Source: Microglena sp. YARC (taxonomy: Eukaryota > Chlorophyta > Chlorophyceae > Chlamydomonadales > Chlamydomonadaceae). Taken from it: 64,000 nucleotides of DNA. This document shows positions 13,601-24,286 of this stretch, piece by piece. Under the pieces are notes generated by a model. That model was not told the origin of the DNA, did not search any database, and saw only the letters and a list, made by a program, of their open reading frames with translations. Both the position numbers and the translations under genes were made by a program. How positions within the stretch are numbered: position 1 is the first letter of the stretch; each line of letters begins with the position of its first letter. Where the stretch lies: the NCBI GenBank assembly GCA_022414725.1, contig CM039462.1, forward strand, positions 93,171,574 through 93,235,573. Reading direction: 5' to 3'.

Positions 13601-13900
13601 AAGCTAGCTTCAGGTTCCGCCCAAGGACGGGGGGCAAGAGCTGCCTAGAAGCTGCAGCTTAAAAAGCTGTAGCCCAAAAAAGAAAGAGTGACCCTGAACC
13701 CTACACCTGCCCTGTAGGTAGCTTCAGGGCAGGTAAACCCTATACCCTGAATCCTACATCCTAAACCCTGATCCTTACATCCTAAACCCTGAACCCTGAA
13801 CCCTACACCTGCCCTGTAGGTAGCTTCAGGGCAGGTAAACCCTAAACCCTGAACCCTACACGTGCCATGTAGGTAACTTCAGCGCCACATTGGACAGCTT
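13601..13900. repeat. Telomere-like CCCTAAA/CCCTGAA repeats and ACCTGCCCTG palindromes
   Basis: Alternating AACCCTGAACCCTA/TAAACCCTGA words, resembling degenerate plant-type telomere repeat (CCCTAAA). They are punctuated by the imperfect palindrome ACCTGCCCTG...CAGGGCAGGT at about 13700-13735 and 13800-13840. The array is internal to the window, so it is interstitial rather than a chromosome end. Confidence 0.65.
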
Positions 13901-14532
13901 ACACGAGTACGTGCTTCAATGCATTTTGACCATAATGAAGTGGATAGAGGAGACCAAGCAGTGAAGTATTAAAGAGGCGCAGGGAGCAGGGGAATGCTGC
14001 GGGGACCTGGAGAATGCGCTGGGAGCTGGGTTATTACCCCTGTTGGGACCTGGCTACAAAATATGCACCTGGGTACACGCTAAAAAGCAATTCAGTGTGG
14101 AGTAATGAAATTGCATGACATGGCATGAAATTACATAACTCGACATGACATTACAATGCATTACATTACATTACATTACATTACATTACATTACATTACA
14201 TTACATTACATTAGTCATAGAAAGACATAGACAGGCCATAGATGACCCAAGACAAGCCCGCTCCACAGCATCCAGGGGGGGGGGGGGGGGGGGGGGTCTT
14301 CCAACCATACTCAAAAGCACAGGGTAGAAGCAATAAAGCAATGCGGCAAAAAAGGAAGAAAGGAAGAAAGTCCAGCATAATGTCCACCATTTTCCTGCCC
14401 ACTGGAATGTACTGCTTGTATGAGTCTTTACTCCAATTCATTTTGATTTTTTTCAAGAAAGGATTTTTGCCGCAAAGGGTGGGTCTCCGTTTGCCAGCCC
14501 TAGACTCGAGGATTTTGTCGATGCGACTCGGG
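13901..14532. repeat. Non-coding stretch with ACATT pentanucleotide run and poly-G
   Basis: A degenerate exon-like word (AAGTGGATAGAGGAGACCAAG, about 13938) resembles 14746-14770 but soon meets a stop. About 14143-14213 is a (TTACA)n microsatellite; 14275-14296 is a run of about 22 G. I see no supported gene. Confidence 0.6.
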
Positions 14533-14720
14533 GCTTTTCTTTTCGGCTTTTCTTAGCAGCTTCTAGGCAGCTCCTTGAGCCAGCCACTGGGCTAAGCCCT
14601 CAGGTTTCAGCAGTGCTGGATCATGTTAGTTTCCTGGTGCACGTGGTTGACTTACATTTTGCTGGGTAGTCAGTCAGAGGAGCTGCTTAGAAGCTGCTAC
14701 TGATAGCCGAAATGAAAAGC
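14533..14720. mobile_element. Foldback MITE-like element
   Basis: About 188 bp. The left end CTTTTCTTTTCGGCT, followed by AGCAGCTTCTAGGCAGCTCC, matches the reverse complement of the right end (CTTTTCATTTCGGCT, then AGCAGCTTCTAAGCAGCTCC). The terminal inverted repeat is about 40 bp. No coding capacity. Related copies lie at 18961, 19188, 21538, 50268 and 55153, with fragments at 13230, 13610, 18590, 22235 and 34315. Confidence 0.75.
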
Positions 14721-14764
14721 CTTGGTGTGAGTATGTGGCTACCGGTTTGGAGTGGACAGAGGAG

Positions 14765-15131
14765 TTCAAGCTCAGGCGCAGAGGATCTGCGAAACCAAAT
14801 AATCCCAACATGGTAGCCATTCTCCAGTATGTACACATGCATGCAAATGGGAGGGTTCCCTCAGTCTCACGTCCTGTAGTGTGGCAGCTCGCACTTATTT
14901 CCAATTTTCAGTATGTGACAATCGGTTTGGAGTGGACGGAGGGGCCCAAGCAGCGCAGCGCTCAGGATGTTGGCAAGGAGGGGAAATTTGAACATTGAAA
15001 GTTAGTATGCCATGCCACAGGCGTGAGATTAAGGGAACCCTCCCGTTTGCATGCATGTGTACATACTAGAGAATAGCTATCATGTTGGGTTTGTTTGGTT
15101 TCGCAGACCCTCTGCGCCTGAGCTTGGACTA
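14765..15131. repeat. Long inverted repeat, two ~115-bp arms
   Basis: 14765-14880 and 15018-15131 are reverse complements with roughly 90% identity by eye. They share the words AAGCTCAGGCGCAGAGG, TCTGCGAAACCAAA, GTATGTACACATGCATGCAA and GGGAGGGTTCCCT. The spacer is about 137 bp. A transcript would fold into a long hairpin. An exon-like word (GTTTGGAGTGGACAGAGG) precedes the left arm and recurs at 14928 after an acceptor-like TTTTCAG, so this may be a rearranged exon duplication. Confidence 0.75.
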
Positions 15132-17790
15132 CAGCGCTGCAGCTTGAAGGGAAATCTCTACCTCCTCTGAGGCGGCGAATCGGAGATTTTGTGAACCAGG
15201 CAAGGGGGGGGATACTGTTGCAAACTTGCTTCTGACAGGATCTGTGATCTACAGCCTGGACACGTATTTTAACTGTCCCATCCGCTTAGTATTACATTGC
15301 ATATTCCATTGAATTGCCATAGGCAGGCCAGTGTTGACCCAAGACAAGCCCACTCCAAATTTTCTGGGGGTGTCTTCCAACCATCCGGACATGATCAACA
15401 GAGTGTAGATACATGCATATGAATCATACAAATTTCTCTACGAGTGTGGCCACTAATTGATTAACATGATATTGGTTCTGGCATTCTTCGGTTAGAAAAG
15501 TAAAACTAGGTATAGCTTAAATCAATTGAGTAGCAGTCTTTTAGTCTCCCCAGTAGTAATTTATTGTCACGTTTATAATAGATAGATAGATAGATAGATA
15601 GCTTTGTATGAAGCAATTTCCCCCCTAGCTTCTGCGTAGTGTGCGCTTATTTATACAAGGGTTTTCTCCTCAAAGGCTGGGTCTCCGAACACTAGGTATC
15701 TTGGTCGTCGGTATCCTAGGATTAATTTAGCTACATTATGCTGGTCGGTGTTTTCGAACATGTTGCAAATCATGTATTTATATTTGCTCGTCAATATAGT
15801 TGCGTGCCTACGTTGAGATTGTGCCGCCAATTTGTATTCTCGACTTGTAAACACACATTTGCCACTATGCCTAACACTGGCCAGGCATTTTTAAAGGACC
15901 GTATTTGGATCGCAGACTAGAGGCAGATCTCGTACATTTTGCCCCAAACAGCCCCAAATGTGCACAAACAAATATAATTTAACATGAGTCTTACACTCTT
16001 ACATGAGTGAGAAACATAATCCCTACTAACGTTGCTGGTCACTAGGATGGATTGAGCCCTCCCAGAATGTCAGACCCAGGTGGATTTTGTGTAGGAGCTG
16101 AGAAGGTCACCCAAAAGGGGAGATTTGCCTGCACAAGTACTATACCAGTCCACTCCATCCGGTACAGGCTTGCACACCCTGCTGGCACATCGACCCGCAG
16201 CAGTGGGAATGACGGGCAGAATTGCGCAGTTTCTTGTTGAACTTCAGTTGAACTCCAGGCAATGTGATTGTTGGCACTATTTGGCGATCGGTCGATTACC
16301 TAGCTCGATCTGTGCTCTGTGGAGCTCGCGGCTGTCACCTTCGTACGATCGTGTACCCTCGGTACTTTTGGCAGCTTTCGCCACAGGCCATGGCAGGAGG
16401 TTACACTATGATGTAAACTCCGGAAATTACTTCGCGTAAGCTTTTGCTTTTCACGGACCCTTACGCAGCGTCTGAACAACCCCTGTTCGGGTACTGTATC
16501 CCCCAATATACTTACAAGGGCGTGACCGCCCTTGAGTTGGACATGGGGATGGACATGGGGATGGACATGGGGATGGACATGGGGATGGGGATGGGGATGG
16601 GGATGGGGATGGGGAGCCCCGCAGTCACTAGGGTTGTTTTGTGTGGGGTGTGCGATGTGTCTAACCGTGTTGCTGACCTCGTGAACCTTGTTGCTGCCCT
16701 CGTGGCTGTTCTTGCTGAATGTGATTCTCGTATACCGCGCTTTGGCACACCGTTGCGCCGTTGCCTCATAAACTGGGGCTGTGCACACTCCGGCTGTGAT
16801 TAGGCAGTCTCCTTCGAGTTGACTGGACTGTCGAATAGAATGCAAGTCGTTTCAGATGCACGCTACTATCGAAGTGACGCGACTGCCTTTTCAAATTATG
16901 CGACAACTGCCTCGGGTTCAACGTCATGCGACTGCTCCTATAATCCATACATCTGGCGTGGGGCGATAGCACTTTGCAGGGTGAACCCTAACGGCTAAAA
17001 GCGCCTCCGTTTTGCTCGCCCGATTCGCGCACCCGTTTTGCGCCTTCGATTTGCTCGCCCGGCAGTACGCCCCTGCAGTACGCCTGATGTACCGAAGTCG
17101 CTACCCATGGAGGGGCGGTAATAACCATCAGAGATCTCTGGCAACCATCATGTACACATGCAGCCCGTGAAAAACACGGGTTGAAACCACTCAACTGATA
17201 GGATGATGAAAGCCAGGTTGACACCACGTCCGCCAGAATCTCTCAAGATCCCACACTTGACACACACACCGGTAGGGTTTTTTCTTATTCTATTCTAGTA
17301 AGTGCTCCAACCAGATCGCGCAAGCCAAAGGTTTTTCCACCGTTGCTGTGTTTCCGCCTCGGGTCCACTTGACGACTGATAACTCGCTACGAACCAACAT
17401 CGGAGGTTAGGCCGAATCGGATAACCCTAGCTTGCATACACGGTACACGGTTCGGCATGTTGCTAAACGCATGGAAGTCATGCGATGGCTTCCTTTCGGG
17501 AGGCAGTAGCCGGAGGAATCCAAGACCCTTCCCAGGCCTGGTGAGTGGGCGGGTTGAGCCTGTCGACTTGCCCTTGTCACGTTGAAGTTGGGTCATGCTT
17601 GCACGGTTATACCCGTGTATGGGATGCTTTTTTGCCTGCTTGAATACATATCCTCCACGCATCGATGGTAGTGGTGGTGGTGTGTGTGTGGGTGGTGGTG
17701 GAGTCATGTTATCATGTGCATCGAAGTTACGTTGTCAAGTTGAAGTTGGGTGATGCTTGCACGGTTATACACGTGTTTAGGAATTAGGAT
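15132..17790. other. No confirmed gene; mixed non-coding DNA
   Basis: Holds a (GATA)n run near 15587-15602, an AT-moderate stretch, and a higher-GC block at 16.2-17.6 kb. A minus-strand frame at 16300-16845 (181 codons) includes a His-Pro tract encoded by the GGGGAT/GGACAT hexamer repeat (about 16538-16616). The plus strand of the same repeat reads Met-Gly/Met-Asp, and neither frame has recognisable family features. A GTGGTGGTG repeat lies at 17670-17700. I cannot support a gene here, though the GC rise could mark a promoter or first exon. Confidence 0.5.
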
Positions 17791-17794
17791 GCTT

Positions 17795-18360
17795 TTATTG
17801 ACTGCGTGAATATATATATATATATATATCCTCCACGCATCGATGAGGGGGGGGGGGAGGGGGGCGATTCATGTCATCATGTGCATCGAAGTCGTCAGAA
17901 GATAGAAAAGTCTGATCACCCAAGAGACTTTCGACCTCCCGATAAATCGCGCAAGGAGATCCTGCGACTGCGAACCTGCAGATTCGGCAAACCCGAGAAA
18001 CTGCGTTCAGTCCAGTAGTCGTCGGTAAAATGCATTGGGAAATTTGTCGCATCTCGAGCGACGCGCGCGGGACTTGTTCTGAAACAGTGGCGTCTCTCCC
18101 ATGGCACCTATTGCACCCCAAACAAATGATGTTTTTGGAGGCTATACTGTCTGCCACAACAACAATGCAGGTCGCGCCAGTGAAGAGCATCACGAACGTG
18201 ATGCCGATGCCTGTGGAGAATATGACGCTCGGGCTAGACACTTCAGGCAGGTCGCTGAACGCGGAGCTTGGCAGTAACACAAATATCGACCGAGACCTCG
18301 TGTACATAAGCAAAGTAAGTTCCTTTCACCCTTATTTTATATGTTTGCTGATACACATGT
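17795..18360. other. Possible exon region, strand unresolved
   Basis: Both strands are open for over 100 codons. The plus frame (18030-18315) runs into GTAAGT, a good donor, after NTNIDRDLVYISK. The minus frame (18313 to about 17870) has hydrophobic segments and a CLGCNRCHG cysteine cluster. I recognise neither. An AT dinucleotide run (17810-17829) and a G-run (17848-17857) bound it on the left. The donor slightly favours the plus strand. Confidence 0.3.
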
Positions 18361-18960
18361 AGATATATACAGTACAAGGTTGCTGGCGGATAACCTTCGC
18401 ATTGTCACAGGCAGGCCCACCAGAGTTGACCCAAGACAAGGAACAAAGGTCACACCACAACTGACATCCAGGGTGGGTCTTCCAACCATCCTTTACCTAA
18501 GAGACAATGCTGTCTGAGCAGGGAGAAGAGAGTAAGAAAAACCTGAGAGGGTACTACACAGGACAACGGCAACACACACACCTCACGAGCATTAGCTTTT
18601 TAGGCAACGAGCATTAGCTTTTTAGGCAGCTTCTTGAGCCAGCCACTGAGCTAAACCCAAATATGTCAGCAATTATGGACAGCTAATTGTATCAGCTTCA
18701 AGGTGCACTATATTGCATTTGGTCTGGCTCAATAGCCTGGGTGAGCAACTGGGGAACTAGGACCTGCTTTGATAACCTAGCGTTGTCCGAGACGCAACAA
18801 AATAAACACATAAGGTAGTTTAAGAAAACAAAAACAAGAACTTAAGAGCAAAAGCTCCAAGCAATTGACAAAAGAATGGACCGAAAGGATGAAACGGAAG
18901 GACACGGGGAAAAGTGAACCTGAGTCTTAAAGCTGAGTGAACATGGGGGAGGAACTACTG
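18361..18960. other. Non-coding stretch with foldback fragments
   Basis: Contains partial copies of the foldback family (AGCTTTTTAGGCAGC at about 18595-18640) and otherwise unstructured sequence. No exon with both splice sites was found. Confidence 0.5.
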
Positions 18961-19154
18961 TTTATGTTTTGGGCTACGCATAGCAGCTTCATGGCAACTC
19001 CTTTCCCCCGTGCTTGGTCCAAGCCTTAAGCTAGCTAGTGCGTCCCCAAGCTGCCATGACAGGCATTCCAATGCAGCTGAAAGCTTTACGCTTGACCCAG
19101 TGGCTGGCTCATGGAGCTGGCTGGAAGCTGCCATGCGTAGCACACAAAATTAAC
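18961..19154. mobile_element. Foldback MITE-like element
   Basis: The left arm TTTTGGGCTACGCATAGCAG, then CTTCATGGCAACTCC, pairs with the right arm, whose reverse complement is TTTTGTGTGCTACGCATGGC then AGCTTCCAGCCAGCTCC. The interior contains AAGCTAGCTAG as in the neighbouring copy. Same family as the 14.5-kb element. Confidence 0.65.
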
Positions 19155-19187
19155 AGTGAGGGGAAACGAGGTGAACTCATACCCATT

Positions 19188-19365
19188 TTTATTTTGCCAC
19201 GTGTAGCAGCTGTTAGGCAGCTCCTTTCACACACTCTTGAGCCAAACCTGAAGCTAGCTAGCTAGTGTGTCGCAATGCTGGCACGACAGGCATTTCAATG
19301 CAGCTGCAATCTTTGGGCTTGACTCAGTCGCTGGCTAATGGAGCGGGGCGGAAGCTGCTTCGCAA
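19188..19365. mobile_element. Foldback MITE-like element, second adjacent copy
   Basis: The left arm ATTTTGCCACGTGTAGCAGC, then TGTTAGGCAGCTCC, and the right arm GGAGCGGGGCGGAAGCTGCT, then TCGCAATTGT, are imperfect inverted repeats. The interior (TTGAGCCAAACCTGAAGCTA, then GCTAG) matches the copy at 18961. The two lie in tandem. Confidence 0.5.
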
Positions 19366-19675
19366 TTGTCTGGGGTTCAGTTCATCAGTGCTTTTTCTTT
19401 TTAAGCCCTTCCTATACGGTTGGGCAAGTCCCTTTAGCCTGTTTAGCCTACCTCTGGACTGTAACATACATACATAGAGAGCAATGCTTATTAGGAGCAA
19501 ACAAGACAGAATGAAAATGCTGAGCAGGGGTTTGTTGGAGTGGAGTGGCAGTGGCGTTGGGGGCCTGATTGCAGAAGATGGAAAATAACTGAGATGAAGT
19601 AAATGTAGGGACATTACAAGCGCTAATGGAATGGATACGAGGGTTTACTGATATGATGGGGATACACATGTTGGG

Positions 19676-19711
<36 letters not shown>

Positions 19712-20022
19712 CAACGTTATGTTTAATACTTATATCTGAACTAACCGATCCTGCTTTGTTGTGCGTGTTGCCCCTTGGCTCTTGTATGTATGTTTGTACG
19801 TATGTTACAATCCAGGGGTAGGCCAAATAGGCTTAAGGGACTTGCTCAACCGTGATAGGAAGGGCTTGAAAAGAAAAAGCATTAAAAAAGGCCCTTGCCC
19901 CTTAAAACATGCAGCACATGCTACTGCTTGAACATCCCTTGCCCCTTTCCGCATACAGCATTGAATCCTTTGTCCCTTACCCCCTGCCTCTTGCCGCATC
20001 CCTTGCCCCTTGCTGCATGCAG
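19366..20022. repeat. Dispersed CAGGGGTAGGCCAAATAGGC repeats, ATT run and exon stubs
   Basis: 19376-19460 and 19805-19885 are opposite-strand copies of a dispersed repeat (CAGGGGTAGGCCAAATAGGC, then TTAAGGGACTTGC); 19679-19711 is an (AAT)n run. From about 19912 a stub of the next exon (ATGCAG, then CACATGCTACTGCTTGAACA) occurs, followed by a more degenerate one near 19955. The true exon begins at 20023. Confidence 0.6.
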
Positions 20023-20294
20023 CACATGCTGCTGGTTGAACATCCCTTGCCCCTCAAGTTGCGTGAAGACCTTTTGAGATACCTGCCGGAGGCAGCACAT
20101 TTTGAAAATATAGTCAATTCGGTCGACCTGGTCGACTCAGTCAAGTCCGTCAAGTCCGTCAAGTCTATCAAGTTGGTCCCATTCGTATCCGATATATTTG
20201 ATGCCACAACGAAGGACTTGCTCGCTCAGGTCACGCAGGCCCTGGTGAACACCTTGGAAGACAAACTGGGACCGCTTGATGTCACCGAGGAGTG
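20023..20294 (+). CDS. Internal exon of an unrecognised gene
   Basis: About 90 codons between acceptor GCATGCAG and donor GTGCGTGC. The protein reads HMLLVEHPLPLKLREDLLRY at the start, has an acidic/valine stretch, then a 9-bp coding repeat giving KSVKSVKSIK, then LVPFVSDIFDATTKDLLAQV and LEDKLGPLDVTEEW. It looks helical and globular, but I do not recognise the family. Upstream lie two partial copies of its acceptor and first 30 bases (19912 and about 19955). Downstream a partial copy of its last 60 bases with donor lies at 20437-20500. The exon is thus flanked by stubs on both sides. Confidence 0.6.
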
Positions 20295-20436
20295 GTGCGT
20301 GCACTAAAACCGTTTTAATCCCCACAGTCAAAGAAATAATTCACCTGACAGCGGTATGTGATAGTGAAAGTAGAAGCAATTATAAGAAGTCATGCGATGT
20401 ATGTATGTTACAGTCGAGGGGTAGGCAAAAAAATAG

Positions 20437-20500
20437 GAAGACAAACTGGGACCGTGTGATGTCATTGAGGAGAGGTGCGTGCACCGGTTCTATCCCCACA
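20437..20500 (+). pseudogene. Partial duplicate of the 3' end of the 20.0-kb exon
   Basis: GGAAGACAAACTGGGACCGT, then GTGATGTCATTGAGGAG and GTGCGTGC, copies the exon end and donor at 20260-20300, with the same CCCCACAG following. It immediately follows a dispersed CAGTCGAGGGGTAGGC repeat. Confidence 0.6.
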
Positions 20501-20589
20501 GTAGAAGAAATGTTTCACCACATAGTGGCATGTTATAGTGATATTAAAAGCAATTATTATTCACCTACATATCCCATACCTGAGTAGAA

Positions 20590-21300
20590 GTGGTGAGACA
20601 TAGAAGTGGCACATGCGAGCAGAAGTGGCTCGCACGAGTAGAAGTGGCATGGCATAGAAGTAGCTCGTGCAAGCAGAAGTGGCTCGCATGAGTAGAAGTG
20701 GCATGGCATAGAAGTGGCACGTGCGAGCAGAAGTAGCGCACATGAGTAGAAGTCACGCGATGTATGTTACAGTCCAGGGGTAGGCCAAATAGGCTAAGGC
20801 ACGAGTAGAATAGGCTAAGGCATGTGTAGAATAGGCTAAGGCATGTGTAGAATAGGCTAAGGCATGTGTACAATAGGCTAAGGCATGTGTACAATAGGCT
20901 AAGGCATGTGTAGAATAGGCTAAGGCATGTGTAGAATAGGCTAAGGCATGTGTAGAATAGGATAAGGCATGTGTAGAATAGGATAAGGCATGTGTAGAAT
21001 AGGCTAAGGCATGTGTAGAATAGGCTAAGGCATGTGTAGAATAAGCTATGGCATGTGTAGAATTGGCTAAGGCATGTGTAGAATAGGCTAAGGCATGTGT
21101 AGAATAGGCTAAGGCATGTGTAGAATAGGCTAAGGCATGTGTAGAATAGGCGAACGCATGAGTAGAATAGGCTAAGGCATGTGTAGAATAGGCTAAGGCA
21201 TGTGTAGAATAGGCGAAGGCATGTGTAGAATAGGCGAAGGCATGTGTAGAATAGGCGAACGCATGAGTAGAATAGTCTAAGGCATGAGTAAAATTCATTC
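20590..21300. repeat. Minisatellites: GTAGAAGTGGC and 21-bp AATAGGCTAAGGCATGTGTAG
   Basis: 20590-20755 is an irregular repeat of AGTAGAAGTGGCNNG words. 20790-21290 is about 24 copies of a 21-bp unit. That unit starts right after a copy of the dispersed repeat whose own end reads AGGCCAAATAGGCTAAGG, so it appears to have grown from that element's end. Because 21 is a multiple of 3, long minus-strand frames result; they are not genes. Confidence 0.9.
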
Positions 21301-21537
21301 CATGTACAAGTGTTGCAAGGTGTGGGGTGGGGCGCTAGAACACATCCCCATTGTAGAAGCAATTATTCACCTACATACCACACTACCATATATAGAGTGA
21401 ATGCATTGATCTCCTCAATCCAACGCCCCTTCTTGTGACTCTCTTACCCTCTATACTTCACACTTAGGCGTAACTATTACTATTTTCATATACCACTCAC
21501 TCCTTGAATTGTATAATGCATACATACATACATACTG
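21301..21537. other. Short unstructured stretch
   Basis: No repeat or exon recognised apart from a CATACATACATA run near 21520. Confidence 0.5.
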
Positions 21538-21812
21538 CTTTTATTTTGGGCTACACATAGCATAACTTGTTTTCTTTTTGGCTACAAGCAGCAGCTTCTA
21601 GGCAGCCACTACTGGGCTACATCCCACGATTTCAGCTTCCTGATGCACAAGCCACTAGCTTGCTTTAGGCTTGGCTTGGCTTGGCTTGCTTTAGGCTTGG
21701 CTTGGCTTCAGGCTTGGCTTGGCTTGCTTGAGGCTTGGCTTGGCTTGCTTTAGGCTTGGCTGAACAGCCGTCTAGGGGAGCTGACTAGAATCTGCTGCTT
21801 GTAGCCGAGAGA
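21538..21812. mobile_element. Foldback MITE-like element with internal TTGGCTTGGC repeat
   Basis: Left TTTATTTTGGGCTACACATA, later AGCAGCTTCTAGGCAGCC; right AGCTGACTAGAATCTGCTGC, then TTGTAGCC. The arms are inverted as in the 14.5-kb copy. The interior is expanded by a GGCTTGGCTTGCTTTA repeat (21660-21760). Confidence 0.55.
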
Positions 21813-21939
21813 AGCAAACATGCATAGCATGGCGGCTGACCTTGTCAATAGGCAACGGAGTAGCTCCCATGGCTGACTATCTATACTTCTGTCATTCAGC
21901 CAAATACAAAGCAACTTCGTGCAGCTGGAAGCTGACTTA

Positions 21940-22190
21940 ACCAGGTCAGACATAACCACCATAAGCACCATAACCAGCTCAGACATAAGCACCATAACCA
22001 GCTCAGACATAACCACCATAAGCACCATAACCAGCTCAGACATAAGCACCATAACCAGCTCAGACATAACCACCATAAGCACCATAACCAGCTCAGACAT
22101 AACCAGATCAGACATAAGCACTATAAGCACCATAACCATCTCAGACATAACCACCATAACCAGGTCAGACATAACCAGCCCAATTTCCAG
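21940..22190. repeat. Minisatellite CATAACCACCATAAGCACCA
   Basis: Irregular tandem of ATAACCAGCTCAGA and CATAAGCACCATAAC words, about 30-50 bp per higher unit. It is open in several frames only because of the repeat. Confidence 0.85.
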
Positions 22191-22352
22191 CACTTCTGAA
22201 ATATTTGAGTTCTTTAGCTCAGTGGATAGCTAGCTCCATCCTTCAGGGAGCTGCCCAGAAGCTGCGACACATGAGTATGTTGACCCGAATAAAAGCAATT
22301 GCAAGCTACTCTTCTTCCTTTTACCATTCTTCATCACCAGGGTCAGCCGAGA

Positions 22353-22590
22353 CTTTTTATTTTAGTAATGATAACGCCTGGTGGGGCGTGGTATTAAGGG
22401 AACCCGTCGTACGCGGGCAAAGAACGGTCTACCACCTCAACTGGACAAGCTACCATTGCGGTTGACAACGACCTGCAACGCTCAGGGTGACCGTAGAGGG
22501 AATTATACCCCCGACCCTGCTTCGTTTAAGCGATTTGGTGTACCACTAGACCAATCGTATCACTGAAACGGGCTATTGCTTTTTATTTTA
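22353..22590 (-). mobile_element. tRNA-derived SINE (minus orientation) with 12-bp target-site duplication
   Basis: Body 22365-22578 between direct repeats CTTTTTATTTTA (22353-22364 and 22579-22590). On the minus strand it starts AGCCCGTTTCAGTGATACG, has an A-box TGGTCTAGTGG, a mutated B-box, and ends in ACCAGGCGTTATCATTAC. About 214 bp. The body shares long stretches with 27440-27668 and 32811-33019. Confidence 0.9.
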
Positions 22591-22689
22591 TTATTATGAG
22601 AGGAGTTTCACTTGAGCACTCCAATGTTTTTGTTTTTGTGCGATGTGTTGCAAATTGAGCGACTCGGTGCAACCCCAGTGTGACGGGCT

Positions 22690-22726
<37 letters not shown>

Positions 22727-23130
22727 CTCATGGGGCATTTGGGGGGGCATTTCTGACTAATTTAGCCATACCCATGCATTGCCATGCAGCGACAAAATGG
22801 GGACGCGTCGTACAAAAAAAATAAGAGTAGAGCACTCGATCCCAAGAGTGTAATATAGAACAAACACTAATTCCTCTCTTACTCATCAGTCAGGGTTCGA
22901 CAAAACAAATGGATGTACTGCTCTTGTAATCTGTTTACAGTCACATCTTCATCCAAGGCAAAACAGATTTGTTTTTTGCAATAAATATTTTCAAGATAAA
23001 ACAAACCGTTTGAACTGTCAATAGTATGAAAATCGTGTCATATAGAAGCCGTGGACTAACCACTACATGGTGTCTGGCGCCAGATACCATGGAGTGGTTA
23101 TTCCACGGCTTCTTTATGTCATGCACTGCC
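22591..23130. other. Non-coding stretch with 44-bp poly-C
   Basis: About 22691-22733 is an uninterrupted C run. Just before it, TTGCAAATTGAGCGACTCGG recurs at 39230, marking another dispersed family. At 23044-23115 an inverted repeat (AGAAGCCGTGGAATAACCAC-type arms) surrounds TGGTGTCTGGCGCCAGATACC, an almost perfect palindrome. No gene. Confidence 0.6.
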
Positions 23131-23134
23131 ATGC

Positions 23135-23365
23135 ACTGTATAATAAAATAATAATACAATAATATAATAGAAGTTGCGCCTTAATAAAATAAAATAAATA
23201 AGAATACAATAACATAATAGAAGTTGCGCCTTAATAAAATAAAATAAATAATAATACAATAATATAATAGAAGTTGCGCCTTAATAAAATAAAATCAATA
23301 ATAATACAATAATATAATAGAAGTTGCGCCTTAATAAAATACAATAAAATAATAATAGTTGCACC
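23135..23365. repeat. AT-rich ~60-bp tandem repeat, about 4 units
   Basis: Unit includes AATATAATAGAAGTTGCGCC, then TTAATAAAATAAAAT. Units start near 23150, 23209, 23269 and 23325. Confidence 0.9.
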
Positions 23366-24286
23366 TTAAGGTAAACTCCTGAGAGTCGCAAGATGGACTG
23401 TGGCATTGTTCTTTTTTTCCGATGACCTTTCGCCACTGCGTCGCCATTCCGTCGTTCCATGGCGACGCATGGGTTTGGCGCTGCCCCCCGAACCAAGTGG
23501 GCTCTGCTCTTCATGCTCCACCATGCACTCTGCCATGCTACGCAACAATACGGGAATCAGGCTTGAGCAGCCCAAGTAGCTACTCAACCTGGCCTACAGA
23601 AATCTGACATTAAAAACAGGGGGGCGTGAGATGATTGCCCAGCAACGTTTTACCTGAGCTACCACCAGGCTACAGTAGACAGCAAACACTACTTACTCCC
23701 ACTTTTTGTGAAAGGACTTTCACCCCAGGAGGTGGGTTGACTTGACACAGGATTGGGACTAATAGGACCCAGGGATAAGGAGGATATTACATCATAGACA
23801 ACCGAGTAAGATGGAAAGAAGGTTTCCATGATAAATAAATAATGATCCTTAAAAAAGCATAAAACATTGCAGACAAACGAGGAAGATGGAACATATTTTT
23901 CCATGATAAATAAATAATGATCATAAATAAAGCATATAACATAAAACATATGACATCATAGACAACCGAGTAAGATGGAAAGAAGGTTTCCATGATAAAT
24001 AAATAATTATCATAAATAAAGCATATAACATAACACATATGACATCGTAGACAAACGAGGCAGATGGAAATAAGGTTTCCATGATAACTAAATAATGCTC
24101 CTAAATAAAACATAAAACATAAAACATCGTAGACAAACGAGTAAAGGTGGAAATAAGGTTTCCATGTTAAATAAATAATGATCCTAAATACGTGATACAG
24201 TACAGTACCGGTAGTGCCACTTCCCTCAGACTAACTATCATGTGCCTGTCACACCCGACTGCTGTTACCCATCCATTCTTCTCCAG
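23366..24286. repeat. Minisatellite of ~80-100 bp units around AAGGTTTCCATGATAAATAA
   Basis: 23780-24190 carries about five units with GACAACCGAGTAAGATGGAA, GGTTTCCATGATAAATAAAT and CATAAAACATATGACATC. 23366-23780 is unstructured. 24195-24280 leads into the exon-stub array. No gene recognised. Confidence 0.75.

Noticed and set aside
16300..16845. 181-codon minus-strand frame with a His-Pro tract
   Set aside because: The tract is a GGGGAT/GGACAT hexamer repeat; the rest has no recognisable domain or splice support, so kept only as a note.
20790..21290. CRISPR-like array of short repeats
   Set aside because: Units are contiguous without unique spacers, and the genome is eukaryotic.
20565..21362. 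265-codon Cys/Tyr-rich minus-strand frame
   Set aside because: Product of the 21-bp minisatellite; no family features.
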